Positions 10,401 to 23,100 of a stretch of 46,693 nt of DNA are shown one piece after another (position 1 is the stretch's first letter; each line of letters opens with the position of its first letter). The position numbers were made by a program, and so were the translations under genes. The stretch is from Lingula anatina. Taxonomy: Eukaryota; Brachiopoda; Lingulata; Lingulida; Lingulidae. Where the stretch lies: assembly GCF_001039355.2 (NCBI RefSeq), contig NW_019775622.1:126001-172693 (forward strand). The letters are read 5' to 3'. Below the pieces are notes generated by a model. That model was not told the DNA's origin and made no database searches. It saw nothing but the letters and a program-made list of their open reading frames with translations.

Positions 10401-11266
10401 GTGATATAAATAATACATTAGGTTTTGAATATTTTTTGCTATTTGTAAAAAGTTTACTTTGTTAATGATATTTTTCAAGAAATGTAAGTGTATGATGAAG
10501 TATGGGGTCATAATATTTTTAGTTATTGTTTGCTGCGCAGCATGATAACCTGCATAGGCAACCAACACTGAAAGGGAATGAAAAAGACAATCAAACGATT
10601 ACATGCTGTGGAACAGTATAGCATTTGAAAATTTCAGACTTCCTAAACCTAGAAAATAGCTACAGGTTGGCTGAAAAATGACCTTAAAGAAAAATGGATA
10701 AGTGTGTGAAGCAAGACATGCTGTTTATGTCACCAGTGTAGTCTCTTGATGGAAGCTGCGCAAAGTTGACATTTTGATGGATGAGACATGAGTTTTTATT
10801 ATTTAGGAGTACGGTGCACCTGTGCAATATTTTGTATACTTTGTATATGTTTATATTCATTTTTTTATTGGTTGTGAGATATAGTTAACTTTATCATTTT
10901 GTATTAAATGTATTCTTCACAATTCGCACAAAAGTTTGCATAAACTTTCTCGAACTTTATTTGTCTTTTCTTTTATTTATGACTTTTAACGACATACCGT
11001 TTATCTTGACCCATAGTGACCTTTGATCTCCACCATTGAGGAGCTTGATCTTGACTTCAGCAACTCAAAAATTTTTAGCCTTGGTCCCGACCTCAAGATG
11101 ACATCACCCATGATGTAATAGTAATCACATGCTAGTTAATTGAAATGTCATTTTTGTACCACAGGCTGCTTTGATTTATAGAAAAGAAAAATGTTGGGCG
11201 ATAGAGTTATGGATTGGTTTGCAAGAAAGGAGTCCTTGTTCAATGATAATTATATTATAATGTAGA

Positions 11267-11314
11267 GGTTGATGTACTTTTAATGTACAAGGTTGATGTA
11301 CTTTTAATGTACAA
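11267..11314. repeat. 24-base tandem repeat, two exact units
   Basis: The unit begins GGTTGATGTACTTTTAATGT and ends ACAA. Two identical adjacent copies are present, followed by GGTTAG. Confidence 0.9.
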
Positions 11315-11620
11315 GGTTAGTCAATGTTAAGGTTGTGATGTCCACTTATTTTATCTTCACTTTTTTTTTACTAGTCAGGCATCAAGTTCCTTTTTAACAT
11401 TGGGTGCTATTAAAAATTTCAAACGTGGGTGATTTAAACTATTTTTTGTATATTTAATAGTGAATTTTTTGCCTTCCACCTTGAGGTCAAAGGGGTCACA
11501 ATTTTTTGCAAACAGGGGAAGTGTTACGATTGACAGACATTATTTGACAAGAATATATTTTAAACTCCTAAACCTTAGTATCTGCCAAGAGTGCATGCAC
11601 TAGAAAATTCATGAAGATAA

Positions 11621-11626
11621 AATAAA
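11621..11626 (+). promoter_or_regulatory. Candidate polyadenylation signal, SH3 gene
   Basis: An AATAAA hexamer 4.4 kb after the stop, followed by T-rich sequence. A chance match is quite possible in AT-rich DNA. Confidence 0.15.
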
Positions 11627-12968
11627 TATTTTTGTAAATATTTTGAACCTACTACATAATTTCAATACTTTTGTGTCTGCATACTTTGCTGTTTGGTTGG
11701 GGGAAAAAGTGAAATGTAGTGAAAATCCTTTCTCCAAATACACTTAAATATAAGTAAACTATGAAGCCTCAATTGACTGTTTCTAAGTATTTCTCTTGAC
11801 TTATACTGTACGTAACTTTTTTGTAATCACAGTAATCACCCTTACACCATGCACTGAGCTACATGTTAACTTTGTTTAACTTTATTCCTTGTTAGTGGGT
11901 GTAGCCCTTTTAATAAGTGTAGTTGGCAACAAGTTCAAAATCACATTATTACAACATTTAATTCTAAACGATTTGTTAAATTTCATGAGTTTAATTCTCA
12001 ACAGTTTGTTAAATTTCATGGGTGTGATTAAGTGGGATTTTTCACATAAACATCTCCGTTTTCATTGTCCATGTCATTTGCTCCGATTACCACATGTAGA
12101 AGGTTCAAGTGTTGCGTGATCAATTGTTGAAGTAATAGGTAACAGCTGTAGGTTGCGTAAAGGGGCATTGAACTATTGAAAGTATTTGTCGTATCCTTGT
12201 AAGTTCAAGCTCTGACACCCTTTTTTATGGAGAGACATGGCATCTGGACATTTAGCCACCAGCCATGTTAGTGTCACCGTGCATTTTCATTGTAAACACC
12301 ATAAAAGGAAAAACATGCCACTTATTATTCTTAAATCTACAAGAACGATTCAAAGGGCTGAAGTACAGCCCTAGATAATGTAAAAATGGCCTGATTGGAT
12401 ACTTTTTTTTTTTTTGAAAGTTATAATTTCTTTTGTGAATTTAGCACTTTTTACATCTAGGCATTTCCAAGGTGTGCCTGAAAATCTGTTGGTTTGAAGT
12501 CCTGCCCTACATGTAGTTACATTTTCTAAATGCCTATAGTAATGGTATTGTATAAGTATAACATTTCTTTGTAAAGAAGTGTGTAATTTATTATTGTAAT
12601 TCATTTGTGTTTGGAAACATTATCAATATTTCATTATCTGGACGTGACAGTTTTTTTCTTGTCCTCTCTCTAGAAGTTAAATGCGGATATGCCCTTATCT
12701 TTTCTTTTGATGGAACCTGGGGGAGGGGGGGTGGCTTCCATTTTTTCCTGTCATATTTTTTCTCTTTCTTTTATTTTTTATTTTCACATTTTGTTTCTAC
12801 ATTTTCTTGGCCATCTTCATTGTTTTAAAACTTCATTTGTCTTATTTTTGATAAGCGACAAGTTGTTAAGCAATGCTGTGCATGCAAAATGTGCAAGCAA
12901 ATTTCAAAAGTTATTTTTATTACAAAGAATGTCATAAATATTGTTATATTATGAATGATGTATGAATG

Positions 12969-12974
12969 AATAAA
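12969..12974 (+). promoter_or_regulatory. Candidate polyadenylation signal, SH3 gene
   Basis: AATAAA within GAATAAATAAG, 5.7 kb past the stop. It is weak evidence on its own. Confidence 0.15.
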
Positions 12975-14463
12975 TAAGCAGTCTTCTGGTTAAAAAAACA
13001 TATAAAACCATGACCAATGGAAACTGGTTAACTGTGCATACGTGTCATAATCTGTGTAACGGCATGGACAAAATTATGAATTCGTTATTATGTCCAAGGT
13101 AACGGTGAATTCTGCCATTATAATCTGCAAAGGTGTCTTTGCTAGTGCCTTATATTTTTCCGCAGTCTTACTTTTATTATTTTAAACTTACATCATGTTC
13201 ACTTCAAAGCCACTTCAAGTTTTGATAAACTCTATGCAGATGTAACTTTTTTGTTAAAGAAAATCTTTGTAATTGGCTGCCTTGAGTGGGAGATGCACAA
13301 TTCTAAGGACAAAAAGTGGAATGTAAATACACCCAGCAAGGGACAAATCCTTTCCAAGTGTATGTAGTTAGCTAGAGGCAGATCGTCTTACTGAAGAAAG
13401 TCAGTTGAAGGTTAAGAATGGATTCTGACAGAGAGCTTTTATTTCCGGTTGGCTCTGGAAAATGTGCAGTTATTAGATTAGAACACTTTGTACTTGTATT
13501 ACAAACTGTAATTGGCAGTTTAATTGTTGTGTTCACACGGGCTTCAATGTAATTTTGATAAATGTATATGTTGATCATATAAATTTTACAACAAACTGCA
13601 ATACCAGTAGTTCAAACTACCGTACATGCAGTTGGAAGGTTCATACTTTCTAACATGCTGTGCACAGTCCAGCTTTATTGCAGTTTACAGATTGACCAAT
13701 TGAAATGCAGGATAGGGACCTTATGTATATGCTCCCTTAATGTCAGATTTGCTGACCGCCAAAACATGTGGTCTAATGTGACTTGATCTTGCATCAATTG
13801 TTACCTAACAACTCTTTAAAGTTATTGTGCTGATTGGGAAGTAATTGAGAGACCAGCTGGGGTAATTGGCTCGTTGGGATTTTTCTTCTGGCACTATTTG
13901 CCAGTACAGAACTGTTCACATTTGAACAGCCCCATGGCAATTTCAGAAATTTCATCAACTGGGTTAGAAAAAAATTTGAGACAGTTGTTTAAGGGCACCG
14001 AGGTGTGTCAATTAAGTGTTTTTCGCAAAAATAAAAGTACACAACACTTGGGGGGAAAAAGTTGCTCTGACTAAATGAGATTTAGAAGAGCTTATGTATG
14101 GAAGGAAGATTACAAATATAAATGCCAATAATGATTAACGTAATGAAAGTGGGAACTAATGGAACTAATTGCAAATTGCTTCAAGGATCACAGATTCTTA
14201 AATCAAATTTCTGTGCCTTTTTTTTACCATGGGGATGATTCAGTTTGCCTTGAAGGCACACTTATTTAAAATTGATTCAAGGTGCTTGTTGAATAAAACC
14301 TGTATAAACAAAGCACTGGTGCTGTGTTGGGAGTCAAATTGGAGTGGACATGTTAATAACTGTAATGCTAAGCTTATGGCAAAGTTGCTGTTCTTTACTT
14401 TTTTACTGTATCCATTTGTTTTGTTGTCTGGTAAGTTAAATAAGCTGTCCTAGTTGACCCTGC

Positions 14464-15380
14464 TGAATTGTTCTGATGAAGGTTGGTTGGAATAATTGGT
14501 TACAGATTTGTAAATTGGTTTGCTCCAGTAGACAAAGTCATCTGACATATTGGCATTGTGAAAGGATCCTTCTTTCTCAATTTGTTGGCATTTATTGGAG
14601 AATAAAACGACCTTTGTATCATGCAGGATATAAAAACTGTTACCTTGCACAACTGGACACAATATTTCCTTTTCCTAATTTTTATTTGTCATTGAGAAAG
14701 TGCGTTATCTGATAAAAATGGCTATTCTTGACATTTGCTGTACAGATTTTTATTTTTTAAGTGACAAAGCGTAGGATTTTAAGCACATGTTAAGTTACAC
14801 AAGCCGGTTTTTGCTGAACTTATTTGAAGACAAGCTGTTACATCACAAGTACATTCGTGTGAATTTGCCAACTTGTGCTGCATGATGATATAACAGTAGC
14901 ATTCTTTTTTTTTTTTTTTTTTGCTTTTTTTGGAGTGAAAACTATGATATTAATTTCAAACACATTTCCCTCACCTGAGAAGCTTCCCACATCATTTGAA
15001 TACCATTTTAATTCATCAATCCAGTGCCAGGAATTTTTCTTAAAATTCTTCCTTCTAAATTTCATAGTAAAGAGCCTTAATTTGTTTAATGAAATACTTG
15101 ATGAGGGACTCATATATCTCCTAAACAAAAACATTTAAAACCAATCATTGGAACCAGATTGTAGTTTTTACTCTACATGTAGTTGTTGACTATGCAAATT
15201 TACATATTAACATCTTAATTCCTAATTAGCTACATGACTTGGAAACTGATAACTATCTCATACCAATTTATAAAGCAGGGAAACTGACAATTAACATTTG
15301 GTGCATCAAACAAAAAAAGAGATTGTTCTAAAATGTGTGTGTATGTGTGTGTGTGTTTTTTTTTAATTGGGCTCATTTCA
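14464..15380. repeat. Duplicated block, copy A
   Basis: Starts TGAATTGTTCTGATGAAGG and runs to GGGCTCATTTCA, just before a single N at 15381. It matches copy B (15385-16293) almost base for base, and its second half matches copy C. Inside are a polyT tract (about 14905-14922) and a GT tract near the end. There is no coding sequence. It is most likely redundant assembly rather than a biological triplication. Confidence 0.85.
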
Positions 15381-15384
15381 NCAG

Positions 15385-16250
15385 TGAATTGTTCTGATGA
15401 AGGTTGGTTGGAATAATTGGTTACAGATTTGTAAATTGGTTTGCTCCAGTAGACAAAGTCATCTGACATATTGGCATTGTGAAAAGGATCCTTCTTTCTC
15501 AATTTGTTGGCATTTATTGGAGAATAAAACGACCTTTGTATCATGCAGGATATAAAAATTGTTACCTTACACAACTGGACACAATATTTCCTTTTCCTAA
15601 TTTTTATTTGTCATTGAGAAAGTGCGTTATCTGATAAAAATGGCTATTCTTGACATTTGCTGTACAGATTTTTATTTTTTAAGTGACAAAGCGTAGGATT
15701 TTAAGCACATGTTAAGTTACACAAGCCAGTTTTTGCTGAACTTATTTGAAGACAAGCTGTTACATCACAAGTACATTCGTGTGAATTTGCCAACTTGTGC
15801 TGCATGATGATATAACAGTAGCATTCTTTTTTTTTTTTTTTTGCTTTTTTTGGAGTGAAAACTATGATATTAATTTCAAACACATTTCCCTCACCTGAGA
15901 AGCTTCCCACATCATTTGAATACCATGTTAATTCATCAATCCAGTGCCAGGAATTTTTCTTAAAATTCTTCCTTCTAAATTTCATAGTAAAGAGCCTTAA
16001 TTTGTTTAATGAAATACTTGATGAGGGACTCATATCTCCTAAACAAAAACATTTAAAACCAATCATTGGAACCAGATTGTAGTTTTTACTCTACATGTAG
16101 TTGTTGACTATGCAAATTTACATATTAACAGCTTAATTCCTAATTAGCTACATAACTTGGAAACTGATAACTATCTCATACCAATTTATAAAGCAGGGAA
16201 ACTGACAATTAACATTTGGTGCATCAAACAAAAAAAGAGTTTGTTCTAAA

Positions 16251-16293
<43 letters not shown>
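15385..16293. repeat. Duplicated block, copy B (divergent allele)
   Basis: Same sequence as copy A, with small differences: ACCATGTT for ACCATTTT, one missing AT in ATATATCTCC, GCTTAATT for TCTTAATT, and a longer GT run at the end. It is bounded by an N at 15381 and by NN at 16294-16295. The differences are shared by neither A nor C, which marks it as the other haplotype. Confidence 0.85.
16252..16293. repeat. GT microsatellite at an assembly join
   Basis: About 21 GT units immediately before two N bases. The equivalent tract in copies A and C is shorter and interrupted. Confidence 0.9.
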
Positions 16294-16295
16294 NN

Positions 16296-16769
16296 TTTTT
16301 TTTTTTTTTTTGCTTTTTTTGGAGTGAAAACTATGATATTAATTTCAAACACATTTCCCTCACCTGAGAAGCTTCCCACATCATTTGAATACCATTTTAA
16401 TTCATCAATCCAGTGCCAGGAATTTTTCTTAAAATTCTTCCTTCTAAATTTCATAGTAAAGAGCCTTAATTTGTTTAATGAAATACTTGATGAGGGACTC
16501 ATATATCTCCTAAACAAAAACATTTAAAACCAATCATTGGAACCAGATTGTAGTTTTTACTCTACATGTAGTTGTTGACTATGCAAATTTACATATTAAC
16601 ATCTTAATTCCTAATTAGCTACATGACTTGGAAACTGATAACTATCTCATACCAATTTATAAAGCAGGGAAACTGACAATTAACATTTGGTGCATCAAAC
16701 AAAAAAAGAGATTGTTCTAAAATGTGTGTGTATGTGTGTGTGTGTTTTTTTTTAATTGGGCTCATTTCA
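16296..16769. repeat. Duplicated block, copy C (second half of copy A)
   Basis: Begins in the polyT tract and appears identical to copy A from about 14906 to 15380, including all variants that distinguish A from B. It then continues into unique sequence (AAATGAGTATTTC) where A is cut off by N. Confidence 0.85.
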
Positions 16770-17230
16770 AAATGAGTATTTCATGTAAAAGAAGTTATTT
16801 TGCCAAAGGTAGGCCTTTGTAAGATATAGAACCCCCTTAAAGACTTTTAAATTTGGCCAGATTTTAGGAGACCTATGGCAAGTGTCAGGAAGGGAGGATC
16901 AAAGGTTGGTTGGACAGACGAATGAATATCTTTTACCCCAGGAAAATTGGTTAGGTACAAGCTTTTCAAAGGAAATCTTATACTGTGTACCTTTAAGGGA
17001 AATCAGTATACATGTAATAAATGCTTAAGACATTTTGTGATGTTTTTAGATTGACTGACCTCCTTATGGAGGTATGCTGATATCTGAGACATCTACTTAA
17101 ATTATTTAGATAATACATTCTTTAAGTAGAATGATGGGTTAATTTATGTCTGTCAACATCACAGAAAACTTCAATCAGAAATTCAATTTTTTTCTTGGCA
17201 GATTTCAATCTTCAACAGACCCCTTAAAGG
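16770..17230. other. Non-coding stretch before the gap
   Basis: AT-rich sequence with no supported frame, promoter or repeat. Confidence 0.5.
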
Positions 17231-17260
17231 CTTTTTTTTTTTTTTTTTTTTTTTTTTTTT

Positions 17261-18003
17261 NNNNNNNNNNNNNNNNNNNNNNNNNNNNNNNNNNNNNNNN
17301 NNNNNNNNNNNNNNNNNNNNNNNNNNNNNNNNNNNNNNNNNNNNNNNNNNNNNNNNNNNNNNNNNNNNNNNNNNNNNNNNNNNNNNNNNNNNNNNNNNNN
17401 NNNNNNNNNNNNNNNNNNNNNNNNNNNNNNNNNNNNNNNNNNNNNNNNNNNNNNNNNNNNNNNNNNNNNNNNNNNNNNNNNNNNNNNNNNNNNNNNNNNN
17501 NNNNNNNNNNNNNNNNNNNNNNNNNNNNNNNNNNNNNNNNNNNNNNNNNNNNNNNNNNNNNNNNNNNNNNNNNNNNNNNNNNNNNNNNNNNNNNNNNNNN
17601 NNNNNNNNNNNNNNNNNNNNNNNNNNNNNNNNNNNNNNNNNNNNNNNNNNNNNNNNNNNNNNNNNNNNNNNNNNNNNNNNNNNNNNNNNNNNNNNNNNNN
17701 NNNNNNNNNNNNNNNNNNNNNNNNNNNNNNNNNNNNNNNNNNNNNNNNNNNNNNNNNNNNNNNNNNNNNNNNNNNNNNNNNNNNNNNNNNNNNNNNNNNN
17801 NNNNNNNNNNNNNNNNNNNNNNNNNNNNNNNNNNNNNNNNNNNNNNNNNNNNNNNNNNNNNNNNNNNNNNNNNNNNNNNNNNNNNNNNNNNNNNNNNNNN
17901 NNNNNNNNNNNNNNNNNNNNNNNNNNNNNNNNNNNNNNNNNNNNNNNNNNNNNNNNNNNNNNNNNNNNNNNNNNNNNNNNNNNNNNNNNNNNNNNNNNNN
18001 NNN
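17261..18003. other. Assembly gap of 743 N
   Basis: Unknown bases, flanked by polyT on both sides (17232-17260 and 18004-18026). Any reading frame drawn across it is meaningless. Confidence 1.
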
Positions 18004-18026
18004 TTTTTTTTTTTTTTTTTTTTTTT

Positions 18027-18700
18027 GTGTAGCCCCATGTTGCATCTCATATATTTAAGTTGTCTTTTTAATGATTTGTGATTGCATCATGAAAATGCGT
18101 GTCTACCCTAATCCACCCATAAAAGTATAAAATGATTAAATGACATGTATGTACCTTTACTTATAGAGCAATCTCACACTTGTTTCTATGGCAGTTTGTC
18201 GTCACAGTTTGATTCTATAAGTGTGACAATGATATTGGGATTTAATTTTTTTTTTTTATTGCAAATTATAATAATCCATTTTCTGGGATTTTTTTAATAT
18301 TACCTCTACTTTGCTTTCACAAGGGAATTTTTTTCAGTTCTGCTCTTGTTAAATGAGAACTTTGACAGTTGCCATTTTGATAAATGAATTATGCAACGCA
18401 TCTTGGGGCTAAGCCTTCTTTATTATCTGATCTTGTCTGCAATCATGGGGCATCTTTATCTGATGGCAAGTAGAGGGAAACCCAGCAGGGCTCTTCCAGC
18501 CTCTCTTTGATTTATATGCTGAAGGAAATTTGAATCTAGCACCACATGAAAAGCCCAGGGAAGTGAGCGTGTCAAAGCTGTTTTCCTTGGCTAGAATAAC
18601 GCAGGTTCTGTGTGAACGTTAAGGCCAGGCTGGATTGGTTTACCTGCAAGTCACGAGAGAAAAAAAAATGGAGAGCATTGGATCAGTTTTGCTCTGTTGG
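18027..18700 (+). promoter_or_regulatory. Upstream region of the fasciclin gene
   Basis: No frame is supported. It holds the proximal promoter of the gene starting at 18815 by position. I see no further site that I can name with confidence. Confidence 0.35.
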
Positions 18701-18708
18701 TATAAAAG
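18701..18708 (+). promoter_or_regulatory. TATA box of the fasciclin gene
   Basis: TATAAAAG in the context GGTATAAAAGGC, 114 bases before the ATG. A start site about 25-32 bases downstream would lie near 18730 and leave an untranslated leader of about 85 bases. A sharp TATA promoter fits a tissue-specific secreted protein, which is inference. Confidence 0.65.
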
Positions 18709-18814
18709 GCAATTTTCAGCATTTGATTTTCATTCTGAAAGCTCCTTTGGATAGGGTGGTTCAGAAGAGTTAGGAATATTTGACAAATTGGACAAGATTA
18801 CAGCATCCAGGACA

Positions 18815-18921
18815 ATGAAGATTTTAGTGTTTTTAGAGCTGTTGTTATTCACACAGATATATGGGCAGTATTACTCTTACCGTCGCAGCTATTACAATAC
18901 ACAGAGCTATACGTTAAGTGG
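18815..18921 (+). CDS. TGFBI-like: Fasciclin gene exon 1: signal peptide
   Basis: The ATG at 18815 is the first after the TATA box and starts a classic signal peptide, with likely cleavage after IYG at residue 17. A tyrosine-rich stretch follows (QYYSYRRSYYNTQSYTLSG). The donor GTAAGC is at 18922. It ends in phase 2. Confidence 0.85.
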
Positions 18922-20138
18922 GTAAGCAAAATTAATATGGACATTTTGATGATTTTTTGGGCTTTCATTTTAAATCAAAATTTTCTCTTATATTTTGAAT
19001 CATCAAATTAATTATGTTAAAAAATGTTATAAAACTTTTTTTTGCAGTTGGATTCTTTTCAAAAAAGATTTTTTTCTTCTTATTTTCAAATTATACCTTT
19101 TAAAATATGAATTATGAATTAATAACGAAAGGTGAATTATCTTATCAGCAGTGAATCAGATTTTTAAAATAACACACTAAAAATTAGAAATGGTGATAAC
19201 TTGCTGTTACAACTGTCTCTGTATTTTTACAGAAGTATGACACTGTATAACAATAAACTGTATATCTACATGTAATCTACCTGTTCTTCCAGGCCCAATG
19301 TTTGTTCTGTGCAAAGGGTTGGATCAAAAAAGATATACACTGAATCAAGAACTGTGCGGTATACTTCCCAAGATATTTGTGGTCAAAGGCCGTAAGTAAT
19401 CTCCTTTTTATGTGTAAGGTTAAGTAGACAAACTGTTGGGGGGCATGAAATACTCCCATTTAAACAGATGTTTGATCGCATTTTGGATATTTTTTTTCAC
19501 AAAGTTTTATGATATGGATTCATTAGTTTTGGAGAGGGGAAAAAAGCAGTGAAACCTGTGAGTGCAAAAATCCATTTAAAAATTAGTTGTGACCTTGGCA
19601 CTATGCAATTATATCCAGTCACCTTCTGCTACAGTTTCTATTCAATTTCAATTAATCCTTACACACACGAAGACCTTAACACGTGGCAGTGAGGAGAGAT
19701 ATTTAACTCACAAGGCAGGATCTCTGTAAAAGGTCTCTGTAATCAGTCTGTCTGTGTCACAAACCTGTGAATGTCGTTAAATGAGAAAAATTGTGACAAC
19801 TTACGAAAAGTTTGAGGAACCATATAATTTAGAACAGTAGTTGCATGCGATGCCTCTTGATGGATTGCTTAATTGATGCACATGTGAGTGTGCATGTGTG
19901 TATGTGTGTGTGTGTGTGTTAAGGGGGTTAGTATTATAGTTTTGATTCTTGTTTAAAAATATCTGAACACATTCACTCCTTGGTCTTTTTTGTTTTGAAT
20001 GAATGAAAAGTACATAATTTGCTGGATCACAACCATTCTTTTTTTTCTGCTAATATCATGTGCTGAATGGTAAGATATAAAAAAATTCTGAGGAATTAAA
20101 AAAGTATTAATGGTTTTCCCATTATAATTATTATTATA

Positions 20139-20174
<36 letters not shown>

Positions 20175-23100
20175 TTTATCCATAGATTTAATCTTCCTAA
20201 AAGTCTTTTGTTGAGTGTTAAAGAAGCTTTTTTTTTTTTTTTTTTTTGGTGGGGGGGGATACAAAGTTTACTTTTGTTCATTATGTGTTTCTAAAGAAAT
20301 TTCATGATTTAATTTGAAATTGGTTAAAAAGTCTGCTTTAAAATAGATTGGCATCGCTACTTTGTTTAGAAAGTAGTTTTAATATATTTGAGTATAATAT
20401 ATAGGTAAAATGCTAACAGGCAAAATCCAGGTAAGATCACTAATTTAACTAAATATACTTTTTTTAGCCTCCTTAATTTTAAGTAAGAAAATTTTTAGGC
20501 GCCAAAAACTCAACAAACACTCCCATAAGTTGTCATACTAGAAAGTTTAAGTTGATATTAGAAATCACTGGTATGCAGCCTTGCCTTTAATGATCTTTAA
20601 TAGCACAATCAACTAAGTAAGAAAACACTGAAACTTACATCTACAAACATTGTGTATATTAAACAGTGGCAGATTAATGGTCTATGGTTGCATGTCTTGG
20701 CACCATACAACCAAAATTTCCGTAACAAGTGTAACTTCACCTAATGCAATTTTTTAAGGCACACACCCTTCATGTTTTTTTAGTTGTATAGAATTTTATA
20801 GAATAAAACAGAATAAAGATGGGTGATATACCCTGAACATGTGAGTTCACTCTTGTGTAAAAGGTCCTACATTGTACCTACACTAAATAAGCATATTGAT
20901 AGACACAATATCAATATTATTTATTTCATTTGGCTTTACTTTATTACTGGTATTTTGATAAACAGTGTATGAGTACTTATACTGTTGGAGTTTCATTTTT
21001 TTAATTGTTTTAATTTAAACTATAATTTTTTAAGACAAAGACTTAAATGAACATTTGAAAAAATCTCCTCATCAAGATGCATGATATCTCAATATGCATG
21101 TCGTAATACAGTGTGGATGTACCGCAGTCAGTGATAAGTATTTTACTCAAGTTTTTTAAAATCCTATTTTTTGACATGCTCACAAAGATTGCATCACATC
21201 CAAGCAACACCTACATGAAGTAAATTAAGTAATAAGACATGAAAAGAGTAGGGAGTTACCCAACGAATATAAGGTTAGAGGAACTATGCTAGAAAAATTG
21301 TTCTTGTTTAAAAGAAAATAACACCATCAGAACCATCTGTTTTAGACAGCTTTTTTCACCTCCAGAAGGTCTGAACGTAGGTATGAGGTTGAATTTTTCT
21401 TTTTGGCCATTGTTCAACACCAACAGCAAAGAACAGTTTTCTGTGTTGTTTAATTCATTGAAATAAAACCTATGCTTGCAAGGGAAAGAAATAGGTGCAC
21501 TTCTTTTTCTGGGTCTCAAATTTCCTTAATTACAGCTGGCTTTGTAAAAATCTATTACAATGTATGCAAACTTGTTTTTGCTGGTAGATATGCTATATCA
21601 AAGGCATTATGATTGCAGATCATTACTGGAGCATCGTCAACAATTCTACACCAAAAGTAATGATATACCAAGCACCTGCCAAGGCAATCTGGGAATCCTT
21701 GTCTCATGTTTTTATCCAAAGTCAAATTAACTGAAGGAGGTTTCCCACTCATTGCACTATAAATTCCACTTTCAAGTACAAAATTTAATGATTAAAAAGA
21801 AAGAAAGAAACTTACTGCAATAGGTGCTTGAAATGTATATCAAGAAGGCAATCAAAGGTAAATGATAATTATATTTTTTTAATCAAAAATCAAAGGAGCA
21901 GATTGCTGGTGCCATTGTCTAAATCCATGAGAAGGGGTGGGGCAGGGGGTTGAATGAGATTTATCTAATTATTTTGCTGTTTTAAGCCTTTCATATCAAT
22001 TTCTTTTAAGACCTGAATGAAATTGAAATGTTTAATATGGGGGATATGCCATATAATTTTTGGTTAGGTACAAGGCTTATTGAATAATGTTGACTCAAAA
22101 ATGTGATTCCTTTGCCCTCAGTGGAACAGTTCGTGGGACATTGACTAAGAAGAAAAATGATAATTTACCTAACACCAAAACAGTTTGTTATTTGTTATCG
22201 TCCATCACTCTATTAAGTGCCATTTTCAAAGACTTAAAACTTAAAAATGTCAATTTTTGAGACTAATCTTCTTTGCAGTTGTACTTATCATATATTTTTT
22301 CTATTGAAACGAGCAGGGGGGGTTACACCATTACTGTTTTCAGTGATGTGTGGTATGCCAAACAGTGATAAGGGGAACCAAAATTAAGCTTTAAAAAGCT
22401 GAAAAAATGTCTTGATAGGACCACCAAAGGTTCTGTTATGTTTAATTTCAATGAAGTAATTGAAAGGACAACATTTAAAACTTAGCAAAAGTGCAAGGAA
22501 AATGACTGATGGCAATACGGAAGAGCTTTCTGATTTTATTGGAAATCTAGACAAGTGCTTCAATGTATGTTTGTTTTGTTTAACCATCCAAACAAATGTG
22601 GTTAACCTTGAAATTATGCACCATGTTCTGCATTCCACCAAAACCAAACTGTAATTGGAACATATTTTCACCAGAGATGGACTTTTTCGTAGTATTGCAG
22701 CATGTTTCTTTCAAATTTTCATGACTTAACGATTTGAAAATGGTTTGTTTCAAATTTGTTCACATTCATCATCCCTGTGTAAACTTTGTATTCCTCTTTG
22801 AATTGATGTTGTTGATTTTTTTCAGTGCCAGTGGGTATTTCCTTTAGACAAGCTGTGGATGTTTATTTTTTCATTTATTACAACTAAGTGGGAAATGCTT
22901 TTTGATGTCCTTAATTTAAGTGCTGCAGCTGTAATTGCGATACACTATTAACTAGGCAGTTTGTTTTGGGTCACTTGATGATGTAGTAATTAATTTCTCA
23001 TTTTGATTTCCATATATATCTTTTGTAATTGATTAAGAAGTTAAGTTCACAAGAATTGAAAATTTGACAATGGCTTAATTAACCAAACAAGTACAATAGT

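Larger units (their letters stand above)
7257..14463 (+). other. 3' untranslated and intergenic region, no gene seen
   Basis: 7.2 kb of AT-rich sequence after the SH3 stop, with only short, random-looking frames. Part of it is probably a long 3' untranslated region. AATAAA hexamers at 11621-11626 and 12969-12974 are candidate ends, but neither can be preferred. A 24-base tandem repeat lies at 11267-11314. Confidence 0.5.

Noticed and set aside
14838-16527. Repeated frames (about 75-120 residues) in copies A, B and C
   Set aside because: They recur because the block is duplicated in the assembly. They lack domain similarity, run into polyT/polyA tracts and differ by frameshifts between copies.
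17146-18081. Long open frames on both strands across the N gap
   Set aside because: They consist of unknown bases and polyT/polyA codons.
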